From: Paenibacillus algorifonticola
GTDB taxonomy: Bacteria > Bacillota > Bacilli > Paenibacillales > Paenibacillaceae
NCBI RefSeq assembly: GCF_000971975.1
Contig: NZ_LAQO01000037.1
Location: 1 to 64,000 of the forward strand
Direction of reading: 5' to 3'
Length of the DNA stretch: 64,000 nucleotides
Shown: positions 33,865 to 42,638 of the stretch, piece after piece
How the letters are laid out: each line of letters starts with the position of its first letter
Numbering within the stretch: position 1 is the first letter of the stretch
Notes under the pieces: model-generated
Told to the model about the DNA's origin: nothing
Database searches by the model: none
What the model saw: the letters and a program-made list of their open reading frames with translations, nothing else
Position numbers and translations under genes: made by a program

Positions 33865-35412
33865 GTGTACAAGGTTCTCTTGGTTGATGATGAATGGCTC
33901 ATACTTGACGGCATTTCTTCCGTGATGGATTGGGCGCGGCTAGGTACGGAATTGGCAGGAACAGCGCAAAATGGTTTGGAAGCGTTATCAATGGTGAGGG
34001 ACAATCCGCCGGACATTGTCATTACCGACATTCGAATGCCGGGAATGGATGGCTTGCAGCTCGTAGCTGCTGTTGCGGCGCAGTATCCCTGGATCTCTTT
34101 TATTATGCTGACCGGCTTCTCGGAATTCGATTATGCCAAAACAGCAATGCAGCATGGGGTGAAGCATTATTTGCTGAAGCCGTGCAGCGAGGAAAGCCTG
34201 GTGGAGGCAATCACAGAGATTGTGCAGGAGAAGCAGGAACGGGCCAGCCAGGAGAGCTTCGTGCAATCGATCAAGTATGATCTGGAGCGCGTGATGCCGC
34301 ATGCTAAGGAGCATTTTCTAAAGGAGTTCGTAACGAATAAAACCTATGGCGTAAGAGAATGGCAGTATTTTGGCGACCTGTTCGGGCTGCATTTTCAAAC
34401 GCAAAGTGTACGCTTGCTGCTTGTAGAAATCGAGGGCGAGCATGAGTATGAACACCTGTTTGCCGTTAAAAATATTGCCGAGGACATCTTTCCTAATCCG
34501 ATGCTCAGCTCTACCGTAGGCCGGCATGTCCTTCTGCTCATGGAGGACGAGCTGTCAGAGGAGCAGTTTTTTGAGAAAATCGACAGCATTCGCGCTACCT
34601 TCATGAAATATTATCATTTTGACCTGACCGCTGCCCTCAGCGAGCCGGGAGAGCTGGCACAGGCGCGGCGTTTATATACGCAGACGCTCGTCTGCTTGAA
34701 CCACAGGTTTTATCTCGGTGAGGGCAGTCTTATTATGGAGCGCGACATTTCCTTATCTGGTGAAAGAGATAGCTCTGAATGGGAGTATGACCAAGAACGT
34801 TTAGTGACAGCGATTAAAGCAGGGCATTGGGAGGAAGCGGAAAAAGAGCTGTATCAAATGTTTCAATTGCTTTCTGATCTGCGCTATGACATATCAAAAA
34901 CGAAATCATACCTGATCCAAATGTTCATGGAAATGATCCGGCTTTGTGGACCTTCCGAGATGAAAACGTATATGGATAAGCTCCCGGGTTTAATCGAAAC
35001 GAGCACCCTGCAGTCCTTTCAACAATATGTAATGGGGATAGCCCGAGAGATTGCCCTCCACAATTATGAGCGAAATCGATGCAGGCAATCGCAGATGGTG
35101 CTTCATATGAAAAATATTGTCCAAAGCCGCTTCAAAGATGAATCGCTAACCCTGCAATCCATTGCGGGGGAGATTTATATGAATCCGGACTATATAAGCA
35201 AAATGTTCAAGAAGGAGACAGGGGAAAAGTTTACGAACTACATGATGAGCTTTCGGATTCAAAAGGCGCTGGAGAAAATCGGGCAAAGTGAGGAATTTAC
35301 GATAGCGGCGCTGGCCGAGGAAACGGGCTTCGGCGGCAATTCGTCTTATTTCAGCAAAATGTTTAAGAAATATACCGGATTTTCTCCTTCGGAATATAAA
35401 AAAACGCCATAG
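33865..35412 (+). CDS. YesN-type response regulator with AraC output domain
   Basis: 515 residues. The receiver domain (1-120) has VDDEW acidic pocket, phospho-acceptor Asp55 (DIVITDIRMPGMDG) and the Lys of HYLLKPCSEES. A long helical linker (about 130-410) leads to an AraC/XylS domain at about 415-515 (SIAGEIYMNPDYISKMFKKE, LAEETGFGGNSSYFSKMFKK). GTG 33865 follows AGGGGGAGTAGC. The cognate YesM-like kinase is encoded at 39487, with the sugar ABC transporter genes between, so it should activate those in response to a plant oligosaccharide. Confidence 0.93.
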   Translation: MYKVLLVDDEWLILDGISSVMDWARLGTELAGTAQNGLEALSMVRDNPPDIVITDIRMPGMDGLQLVAAVAAQYPWISFIMLTGFSEFDYAKTAMQHGVKHYLLKPCSEESLVEAITEIVQEKQERASQESFVQSIKYDLERVMPHAKEHFLKEFVTNKTYGVREWQYFGDLFGLHFQTQSVRLLLVEIEGEHEYEHLFAVKNIAEDIFPNPMLSSTVGRHVLLLMEDELSEEQFFEKIDSIRATFMKYYHFDLTAALSEPGELAQARRLYTQTLVCLNHRFYLGEGSLIMERDISLSGERDSSEWEYDQERLVTAIKAGHWEEAEKELYQMFQLLSDLRYDISKTKSYLIQMFMEMIRLCGPSEMKTYMDKLPGLIETSTLQSFQQYVMGIAREIALHNYERNRCRQSQMVLHMKNIVQSRFKDESLTLQSIAGEIYMNPDYISKMFKKETGEKFTNYMMSFRIQKALEKIGQSEEFTIAALAEETGFGGNSSYFSKMFKKYTGFSPSEYKKTP

Positions 35413-35432
35413 GCTAATTGTCTATATCGATA

Positions 35433-35474
35433 TACACCTTGAAGTCGTTGTGATACGACCGCAAGGTGTTTTTT
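35433..35474 (+). terminator. terminator of the response-regulator gene
   Basis: ACACCTTG pairs with CAAGGTGT (with additional pairing GTCGT/ACGAC inside) and is followed by TTTTTT. Confidence 0.8.
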
Positions 35475-35516
35475 GCAAATATAAGCATTTATAAGTTTTA
35501 CTCTTATAAATAGGCT

Positions 35517-35577
35517 TATATTTCTCGGATTGAAACGCGCCGCGCCGCCAAAGGACGGCGACAGCCGTTTCACCTTG
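35517..35577. repeat. 61-bp palindromic repeat, copy 1 (REP-like)
   Basis: Nearly identical to 45406-45466. Both begin TATATTTCTCGGA and end GCCGTTTCACCTTG. The core TGAAACG..GCCG..CGGC..CGTTTCA is an imperfect palindrome able to form a strong hairpin. No T run follows, so it is not a typical terminator. It lies in the gap between the response-regulator and permease genes. Confidence 0.75.
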
Positions 35578-35695
35578 GTACATCACGGTTTTGAACATAA
35601 AACCATCGGAAATGAACATGTGAAAAGAGGAGCCGTGCTTGTATATTTATAAACATAAATATTAATCGATTAACATTTAGGGCGGAGGCAGAAGG

Positions 35696-36670
35696 ATGGA
35701 GTTGAAGCTGGAGAAGCAACAGCGACAGGCGCTCAAGGGCAGCGGAACTAAAAAAAACAAGCTCGTTTTCTTAAAGAAGGAATGGCAGCGGAATAAATAT
35801 GTATACCTCATGTTGATTCCTGTCCTCGCGTATTATTTCATTTTTCACTATGGACCGATGTACGGGTTGCTGATGGCTTTTCAGAAATCATACAGTCCGA
35901 TCAAGGGCATTTTAGAAGGAAAATGGATCGGCTTTGACAATTTCACGATGTTTTTTAACAGCTATTATTTTTGGCGAATTATTAAAAACACGTTGATCCT
36001 TAGCTTTTATAGCATTTTGTTTGGCTTTCCGGCACCGATTATTTTGGCCCTGCTGCTTAATGAGGTCCGCAAGAAGTGGTTCAAGAGTACGGTCCAGACA
36101 ATCAGCTATATGCCACACTTCATATCGGTCGTCGTTGTTGTCGGGATGCTTAAAACCTTCTCCTCGCTAGATGGCGGCCTGTTTAATGTGATTCGCAGCT
36201 TTTTTGACCTTCAGCCGATCATGTTTCTAGCGGAAAAGGATATGTTTCGGCCGATGTACATTCTTTCTAACATCTGGCAGGGGGCGGGCTGGGCATCGAT
36301 TATTTTTCTGGCGGCGCTCAGCAATATTGATCCCCAGCTCTATGAAGCAGCGAAGATGGATGGAGCCGGCAGGTGGAAGCAGCTGCTGCATATTACGCTC
36401 CCGGGCATTATGCCGACGGTTGTCATTATGCTGATTTTGCGTTTGGGTGCCGTTATGAACGCCGACTTTCAGAAAATTTTGCTCATGCAGACGGCACCGA
36501 CCTATGAAACGTCAGATGTCATATCCACCTTCATTTACCGTTCCGGCATTTTAGAAGGGAACTATACGTATTCCACCGCGATCGGATTAATTAACGGCAT
36601 TATTAATTTCTCGCTGCTGTTAATGGCAAATGCGATTAGTAAAAAAGTGAATTCAACCAGTCTTTGGTAA
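35696..36670 (+). CDS. sugar ABC transporter permease (LplB-type)
   Basis: 324 residues with a 30-residue basic cytoplasmic N-terminus and six membrane helices (first: YVYLMLIPVLAYYFIFHYGP). The EAA loop YEAAKMDGAGRWKQLLHITL contacts the ATPase. MYGLLMAFQKSYSPIKG is typical of LplB/YtcP-family proteins, which import oligosaccharides with an LplA/YtcQ-like lipoprotein. The ATPase is not encoded here; in this family a shared MsmX-like ATPase is normal. Gene order with the next two genes (18 and 30 bp gaps) shows an operon. ATG follows GGCGGAGGCAGAAGG. Confidence 0.93.
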   Translation: MELKLEKQQRQALKGSGTKKNKLVFLKKEWQRNKYVYLMLIPVLAYYFIFHYGPMYGLLMAFQKSYSPIKGILEGKWIGFDNFTMFFNSYYFWRIIKNTLILSFYSILFGFPAPIILALLLNEVRKKWFKSTVQTISYMPHFISVVVVVGMLKTFSSLDGGLFNVIRSFFDLQPIMFLAEKDMFRPMYILSNIWQGAGWASIIFLAALSNIDPQLYEAAKMDGAGRWKQLLHITLPGIMPTVVIMLILRLGAVMNADFQKILLMQTAPTYETSDVISTFIYRSGILEGNYTYSTAIGLINGIINFSLLLMANAISKKVNSTSLW

Positions 36671-36687
36671 ACAGGAGGTGACCTACT

Positions 36688-37557
36688 ATGAAACGCTCGT
36701 CAGGGGAACATGTTTTTGACTTTTTCAACGTTATCATGCTGTGCTGCATCATAGCCGTATCCTTTTATCCGATGCTGTATGTATTGAATTCTTCGATTAG
36801 CGATCCGGATCAATTGCTGCGGTCGAGGTCGCTCATGCTGCTGCCCGAAGGCTTTCAGCTTGAGGCTTATAAATATGTGTTTCAAAACCCGAAAATTTAT
36901 AACGGTTACTTGAACACGCTATTTTATGTCCTAGTTGGAACGCTGGTCAATTTGCTGATGACGGCTTTTGCTGCCTATGCGCTGTCCAGAATGGATTTAT
37001 TCGGCCGAAAAACGTTCATGCAGCTCATTACCTTTACGATGTTTTTTGGCGGCGGCATGATTCCGAGCTTTCTGCTTATTCAGAATTTGGGGCTGGTGGA
37101 TACTCGCCTGGCGATGATCATCCCCGGTGCAATCAGCACCTTCTACTTCTTGATTATGAAAACGAGCTTTGAGAGCATCCCGATAAGCTTGATTGAGTCC
37201 GCTAAACTGGATGGAGCCCATGATTTTCTAATCCTATTTCGCATCGTCCTGCCCTTATCCAAATCGATTCTGGCGGTCATGTCGCTGTACTATGCCGTAG
37301 ACCATTGGAATGATTATGTTGGCCCGATGCTCTATTTGCGAAGCCAGGAGCTGTATCCGATCCAGATTGTGATGCGGGATATTTTGATTAGCAGCAGTAC
37401 GGAGTCGATGGGCGCCGGTGTGGACACGGGCTTTGCAATCGGGGAAAACATTAAATACGCCACGATTATTATTTCTACGCTGCCTATTATGCTGGTGTAT
37501 CCGTTTATTCAAAAGTTTTTTGTTCAAGGCGCTTTAATCGGTGCCGTGAAACAATAA
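36688..37557 (+). CDS. sugar ABC transporter permease (LplC-type)
   Basis: 289 residues, six membrane helices beginning NVIMLCCIIAVSFYPMLYVL. The EAA-type loop is ISLIESAKLDGAHDFLILFR. It ends PFIQKFFVQGALIGAVKQ, the very characteristic C-terminus of LplC/YtcP partners. It forms a heterodimer with the preceding permease. The ATG follows AGGAGGTGACCTACT, partly overlapping the spacer after the first permease. Expected substrate: pectin- or rhamnogalacturonan-derived oligosaccharide, by context only. Confidence 0.93.
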   Translation: MKRSSGEHVFDFFNVIMLCCIIAVSFYPMLYVLNSSISDPDQLLRSRSLMLLPEGFQLEAYKYVFQNPKIYNGYLNTLFYVLVGTLVNLLMTAFAAYALSRMDLFGRKTFMQLITFTMFFGGGMIPSFLLIQNLGLVDTRLAMIIPGAISTFYFLIMKTSFESIPISLIESAKLDGAHDFLILFRIVLPLSKSILAVMSLYYAVDHWNDYVGPMLYLRSQELYPIQIVMRDILISSSTESMGAGVDTGFAIGENIKYATIIISTLPIMLVYPFIQKFFVQGALIGAVKQ

Positions 37558-37586
37558 AAATCAATTACTTTTTGGAGGCGATTTTG

Positions 37587-39269
37587 GTGAAAAGAAAAAT
37601 GGGGTTGGTCATTTTGTCCTTGGCGCTGCTCGTTGGCCTAATGTCAGCATGCTCGCAAAACAATGCGCCAAATGAAGGAGGAGCCACTGGCAATTCGTCG
37701 CAAGCAACTAATGCGCAGTCGCCAGAATTGCCAGCCGGCGGAGAGAAGCTGACGGAAATTCCGCTGCCGATTACGAATGAAGCGTTCACGATTAATTATT
37801 GGCGTGCGAATGATGCGAAGCTGACCGCCTCTATGGATAACTTTGGAGAAATGGCTTCCTATAAGAAAAAGGAAGAGCTGACGGGAATCAAGGTGAAATT
37901 TACCCACCCGCCGCTGGGACAGCAAAAGGATCAGTTCAATTTGCTCATTGCCACGAAGGAGCTTCCGGACGTCATCTACTACAACTGGGCGGACGCAGTA
38001 GGCGGTCCTGAGAAAATGATCGAGGACGGCCGGATTATCCGTTTGAACGAGCTGATCGATCAATATGCGCCAAACCTGAAGAACATTATTGAATCCGACC
38101 CGGATGTGAAGAAGCAAATTGCCCTCGATGACGGCACGATCTATATGTTCCCGCTCCTGAAGCTGGATGCGCTCAAGCTGAATGCGACAACGGGCCCCAT
38201 CGTGCGCAAGGACTGGCTCGATAAGCTCGGTTTGAAAGCGCCTACAACGATTGATGAATGGCATACGGTGCTTAAGGCGTTCAAGGAACAGGACCCGAAC
38301 GGCAACGGCAAGCCGGATGAGCTCCCGTTTACTGGCAACTGGGGACCGGGCAATTTGACGAAGCTGCATGATTTTTCTCCAGCTTTTGGAGTGATTGGTG
38401 GCTTTGAAATGAAGAGTGGAAAAGTGGCTTTCGGACCAATTGAGGCAGAATACAAGAGCTTCCTAGAAACGATGGCGGCTTGGTATAAAGAAGAGCTGAT
38501 TGACCCGGAAATTATGACGAACGACGGTAAAGCTTTTGACTATAAAATAACGAATAATTTAGCCGGTTCTTATCTGGGCGGTGTTTTCAGCGGCATGGGC
38601 AAATATTTTAACCTGATGAGAGATACCGACCCGAACTTTAATTTGACAGGTGCTCCATGGCCGGTATCGCCGGACGGCAATGCCTACGCGACCTTCAACA
38701 TGAACAATAAAGTGCTGACCTATGGCGAAGCGATTACATCAAGTGCTGATGAAGACAAGCTGAAATATATTGTGCAATGGATGGATTTTAATTACAGCCC
38801 GCAAGGCAGCGACTTGTTCAACTTTGGCATCGAGGGCGAGAGCTATGAGAAAGACGGCGATGCCATCAAGTTCACCGGCCTCATTACCGACAATCCGAAC
38901 GGCTTGACCTACGATCAGGCACTTGCTTCCTATGCGCTTTCCATTATGGATGGACCAATCAATCAGGACAGCAAATATTTGGACGCCCTCTTGTTCGATC
39001 AAGGCCAACGGGATGCCAATACAGAGTGGATGAAAGCAAGCTCTGAGCTGACGCTCCCGCCAATCCGCCTGACTATGGACGAAGCAAGCACGGTCACTTC
39101 CATTATGAGCCAGGTGAATACGTATTTGAACGAGACGATGACAGCGATCATTAACGGTCAGAAGCCCATTTCCGAGTTTGACAAAATGGTAGAGACTATT
39201 AAGAGCATGGGCATCGACCAAGCTGTCGAAATGCATCAAGCTGCTTACGAAAGATATCAAACGAAATAA
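37587..39269 (+). CDS. oligosaccharide-binding lipoprotein (LplA/YtcQ-type)
   Basis: 560 residues. The signal MKRKMGLVILSLALLVGLMS ends in a lipobox with Cys21. The mature part is the long two-lobed binding protein typical of the LplA/YtcQ group (LIATKELPDVIYYNWADAVG, RLNELIDQYAPNLKNIIESD, VRKDWLDKLGLKAPTTIDEW, DPNGNGKPDELPFTGNWG). GTG 37587 is chosen because TTGGAGG lies 8 nt upstream; a longer frame would begin inside that site. It works with the two permeases upstream. Confidence 0.93.
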   Translation: MKRKMGLVILSLALLVGLMSACSQNNAPNEGGATGNSSQATNAQSPELPAGGEKLTEIPLPITNEAFTINYWRANDAKLTASMDNFGEMASYKKKEELTGIKVKFTHPPLGQQKDQFNLLIATKELPDVIYYNWADAVGGPEKMIEDGRIIRLNELIDQYAPNLKNIIESDPDVKKQIALDDGTIYMFPLLKLDALKLNATTGPIVRKDWLDKLGLKAPTTIDEWHTVLKAFKEQDPNGNGKPDELPFTGNWGPGNLTKLHDFSPAFGVIGGFEMKSGKVAFGPIEAEYKSFLETMAAWYKEELIDPEIMTNDGKAFDYKITNNLAGSYLGGVFSGMGKYFNLMRDTDPNFNLTGAPWPVSPDGNAYATFNMNNKVLTYGEAITSSADEDKLKYIVQWMDFNYSPQGSDLFNFGIEGESYEKDGDAIKFTGLITDNPNGLTYDQALASYALSIMDGPINQDSKYLDALLFDQGQRDANTEWMKASSELTLPPIRLTMDEASTVTSIMSQVNTYLNETMTAIINGQKPISEFDKMVETIKSMGIDQAVEMHQAAYERYQTK

Positions 39270-39317
39270 GCGGCGGCTTTTCAAAATTCAAGATTCAAAA
39301 TTCATAGGCGCAAGAAG

Positions 39318-39359
39318 ACTGCGATCTGGGGAGGAATTGCCCTCGGGCCGCAGTTTTTT
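39318..39359 (+). terminator. probable terminator after the binding-protein gene
   Basis: ACTGCG and inner GGGGAGG/CCCTC pair with CGCAGT, followed by TTTTTT. It would separate the kinase gene or reduce read-through into it. Confidence 0.6.
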
Positions 39360-39486
39360 CCTTTAAATATAAACAGGCATGAGGGTTCTTTTATCCATAG
39401 GCTGCTGTTTCCATGCGAAATGTATCTGTATGGTTCCGACTATGTTATATCTAAGGTAAGATCCGTGCAAAGGGGCGCATTTATCC

Positions 39487-41235
39487 ATGGCGGTATACCG
39501 TAAACTAAGCATCAAACGAAAAATGTTTCTTATGATCATTCTCATTATGTCCTTTATTATTACGCTTGCCTTCAGCTCCTTGTATTACACGTATTCCATA
39601 TATGACGGACAGCTTTATGACAAATCCTATCGGCTCTTGAATTTGTCTTCAACAACGGTAGATATGGAGCTGAAGAAGCTGGAGGCAATGTCGCTCGCGA
39701 TTATTTCGGATGCCCAAATTCAGCGGGGCCTAAAGGATTTGATGCAGGACGATGCGGAATATGTCGGCTATATCACCCGCAAGAAGATGACAGATCAATT
39801 GTGGGCGCATATTAGTACGTCGGAGCGTTATGTACAATCCGTCCATATTATCGATTCCAAGCAGAGAGTAAGCAAATATGGGGAGTCTCCTTCCTTTTCG
39901 GAGGACAAATATGAACGAATGATGATGCAGGCTGTAGACGGAAAGGGGGAGGTTCGCTGGCTGTATCCCGACGCCTCCGATTCGATGCTGATTATGGTCA
40001 GGGAAGTGCGGGCGTATGAGCCATTGACGCTTGAGCCTATAGGCATTTTATTTTTGCGTATTAATGTTGAGCGGCTAGTGGAGGACTATGCCGGCATTGC
40101 CAGCCAGAAAAGCGATATTATCCTCAAATCGGGGGAGGCTGTCGTCTATCCGTACGCGCAAATTCCGGACGGTGTTTCGCAGGCGCTTCAGCCTTTAGAG
40201 GCGCGAGATGGTTATGAGATTAAGCAGCTGAATGGAGAGACGACCTTTCTTTCCCAGAAAAAGTCCGCGTATACGGGCTGGATGTATTATAACGTCATTC
40301 CGTACAATCATATTTTCGAGAAGATTGTCTGGCTGAAAAATGTGCTGATTATTGTCTATTGCTTCGCTATCCTGATCGTTGTTGCAATGGGCATGGCCTT
40401 TGCCCGCAGCTTGACGAGACCCATTCGGCAGTTGATCAGCCAGATGAAGGAGGTGCAGTACGGGGATTTGGACAGTATGGATGCCAGCATGTCGGCGCCT
40501 GTCTTTCAGCAAATGGATGAAGTGGGGCTGCTGCAGCGAACGTACCGGATGATGATCACTCGCATTAATACGCTGATTAAAGAAAACTATGCCAATCAGC
40601 TCGTCATTAAGGAAACGGAGTTTAAGGCGCTGCAGGCCCAAATTAACCCTCACTTTCTTTATAATGCGCTGGACTCCATCCACTGGCTGGCCAAAAAAAA
40701 TGCGCAGGAGCAAATATCCAGCATGGTGGTCTCCCTTGGTTATTTGCTGCGGTCCTCCATCAGCTTGAAGCAAAATGTCATTACGGTTGCTGAGGAGCTG
40801 GAGACGGTGAAGCATTACATTACGATACAGAAATATCGTTTTCAAAACCGGCTTGATTTTCATATGGATGTTCCAAGAGCCTGCTATAACGCGCCCATTC
40901 CTAAGCTTACCCTGCAGCCTTTATTGGAAAATGCCGTTCAATATGGCTTGGAGCCCATGATTGAGCCTTGCACCATTCGCCTTTACGCAAGAGAGGTAGA
41001 AGGCAAGCTTGCTCTTATTGTGGAGGACGGCGGACCGGGAATGGAGGAAGCGGATGTGCAGCGCGTGCTGAGCGGAGAAGCGAAAACGAGGGGAACGGGC
41101 ATTGGGCTGTTAAATATTAAACACCGCATCAAGCTCGCTTTTGGAGAAGGCTACGGTATACGAATGGAAAGCAAAGCGGGAGGCGGAATGAAGGTTATCG
41201 TCCTTATTCCGCCTCCGCAGGGGGAGGAAGCCTAA
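39487..41235 (+). CDS. YesM-type sensor histidine kinase
   Basis: 582 residues: membrane helix at about 12-34, extracellular sensor region, second helix at about 285-307, a HAMP linker (ARSLTRPIRQLISQMKEVQY), then a His_kinase domain with the phospho-acceptor His in QAQINPHFLYNALDSIHWLA and a GHKL ATPase (LQPLLENAVQYGLEP, DGGPGMEEAD, RGTGIGLLNIKHRI). It is the partner of the response regulator at 33865. The following gene starts 1 bp after its stop, so a second sugar-binding protein is cotranslated with the kinase. Confidence 0.93.
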   Translation: MAVYRKLSIKRKMFLMIILIMSFIITLAFSSLYYTYSIYDGQLYDKSYRLLNLSSTTVDMELKKLEAMSLAIISDAQIQRGLKDLMQDDAEYVGYITRKKMTDQLWAHISTSERYVQSVHIIDSKQRVSKYGESPSFSEDKYERMMMQAVDGKGEVRWLYPDASDSMLIMVREVRAYEPLTLEPIGILFLRINVERLVEDYAGIASQKSDIILKSGEAVVYPYAQIPDGVSQALQPLEARDGYEIKQLNGETTFLSQKKSAYTGWMYYNVIPYNHIFEKIVWLKNVLIIVYCFAILIVVAMGMAFARSLTRPIRQLISQMKEVQYGDLDSMDASMSAPVFQQMDEVGLLQRTYRMMITRINTLIKENYANQLVIKETEFKALQAQINPHFLYNALDSIHWLAKKNAQEQISSMVVSLGYLLRSSISLKQNVITVAEELETVKHYITIQKYRFQNRLDFHMDVPRACYNAPIPKLTLQPLLENAVQYGLEPMIEPCTIRLYAREVEGKLALIVEDGGPGMEEADVQRVLSGEAKTRGTGIGLLNIKHRIKLAFGEGYGIRMESKAGGGMKVIVLIPPPQGEEA

Positions 41236-41236
41236 G

Positions 41237-42541
41237 ATGCGAATAAAAAAACGAGTTTTCGTGATGCTCGCATTAGCGGCTGCACTCCTTGGCTGCACAC
41301 CACAAACGTCCGAGCGGCCCAGCGGCATGGGGGAGGAACCGATTACGCTGCGCCTTGCGTGGTGGGGCAGTGAATTTCGAAACAACGCAACCATTCAGGT
41401 TATTCATCGGTATGAAGAGCAAAATCCGCATATCAACATTGAGTTCGAGTACAGCGCCTTCAATGAATACTGGAGGAAGCTTGCTCCTTATGCAGCGGGC
41501 AATGCGCTGCCGGACATCATCCAGATGGATATTTCTTATTTATCACAATACGGGACGCTGGATTTGTTGGAGGATTTAGAGCCCTATATTCAAAGCGGCG
41601 TGATTGACGCCTCCAGCATCAGCGAAAATAACCTTTCGGGCGGGAAATTAGGCGACAAATTATACGGGATGAATTTAGGTGTCAATGCGCTATTCGCCTA
41701 CTATGATCCAGAGGTGTTTCAGGCCAGCGGCATGGAGCCGCCTGCCGCAGCTTGGACTTGGGATGATTTTGATCAAATGGGGGAGCAGTTGAAAGGCAAG
41801 GGCTTCTATTTGGGAACCGTGCTGACTCCCGAACAATTTTTCGCCTATTATCTCAGACAGAACGGCTCTTCCTTGTTTGCGAAGGATGGCAGCAGGCTTG
41901 GCTATGAAGACGACCAGCTGTTTATTGACTATTTCAGCCGTATGCAGAGGCTGGCAAAGGATAAGCTCATCTTCTCGCCAGATATTTGGACCTCCGATAT
42001 CAACGAGTCTGACCGGGATCCGTTTTATAGAGGCGAGGCATTATTGGGCTGGGGCTATTCGAACCAGTTTATCAGCATCGTCAAGAGCTACGGCAAGCAG
42101 CTGGCTATTGTGCCGCTGCCCGGCCCTGACAGCAAGCAAGGGCTATTTTTGAAGCCGGGCATGTTTTTCTCCATTACAAAAAATTCAAAAAATAAAGAGG
42201 AGGCGGCTAAATTTATTAGCTTCTTCGTCAATGATCTGGAGGCGAACAAACTGCTGAAGGGGGAGCGGGGAGTGCCGATCTCCTCCAAGCTGAAGGAGCA
42301 GTTGAAGCCGTTTGTTGAGCCTGAGCTGGCCCAGGTTTTCGAATATCTCGATTGGGTAGAGAAAAACAGCAGTCCAATGGACCCGCCTGACCCGGTCGGA
42401 ACGGCCGAAGTGACAACTGTGCTGCGGGAGCTTAATGATCTGCTGCTATTTGGCAAGATAACGCCCGAGGAGGCGGCCGCAGAGTTTAGGGTGAAGGCAG
42501 ACGGAATTCTGGCGAGCAGCAAAAATGGAAGAGTGCAATGA
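41237..42541 (+). CDS. sugar-binding lipoprotein (MalE/UgpB type) coupled to the kinase gene
   Basis: 434 residues. Signal MRIKKRVFVMLALAAALLG with Cys20, then a COG1653-type binding protein (LRLAWWGSEFRNNATIQVIH, NALPDIIQMDISYLSQYGTL, WTWDDFDQMGEQL, GYSNQFISIVKSYGKQLAIV). It is shorter and of another family branch than the LplA-like protein at 37587. It starts 1 bp after the kinase stop, with GGGGGAGGAAGCC as ribosome site, and no permease follows. It may present ligand to the sensor kinase, or feed the same permeases; both are inference. Confidence 0.88.
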   Translation: MRIKKRVFVMLALAAALLGCTPQTSERPSGMGEEPITLRLAWWGSEFRNNATIQVIHRYEEQNPHINIEFEYSAFNEYWRKLAPYAAGNALPDIIQMDISYLSQYGTLDLLEDLEPYIQSGVIDASSISENNLSGGKLGDKLYGMNLGVNALFAYYDPEVFQASGMEPPAAAWTWDDFDQMGEQLKGKGFYLGTVLTPEQFFAYYLRQNGSSLFAKDGSRLGYEDDQLFIDYFSRMQRLAKDKLIFSPDIWTSDINESDRDPFYRGEALLGWGYSNQFISIVKSYGKQLAIVPLPGPDSKQGLFLKPGMFFSITKNSKNKEEAAKFISFFVNDLEANKLLKGERGVPISSKLKEQLKPFVEPELAQVFEYLDWVEKNSSPMDPPDPVGTAEVTTVLRELNDLLLFGKITPEEAAAEFRVKADGILASSKNGRVQ

Positions 42542-42638
42542 GCGATAAGGCTGTATGGCAACGGAAGGCGAGTAGCTTTTGTCAGCGCATCTAGTGGTAT
42601 AATGACTAGTAGACTGACGGAGCTAGAAGGGTGATAGC

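Noticed and set aside
37644..38369. 241-codon open frame antisense to the sugar-binding lipoprotein gene
   Set aside because: No ribosome site, Arg/Leu/Ile-rich composition typical of antisense frames, and it lies wholly inside a well-supported gene.
40195..40863. 222-codon antisense frame in the sensor kinase gene
   Set aside because: No start signal; the kinase frame contains all functional motifs.
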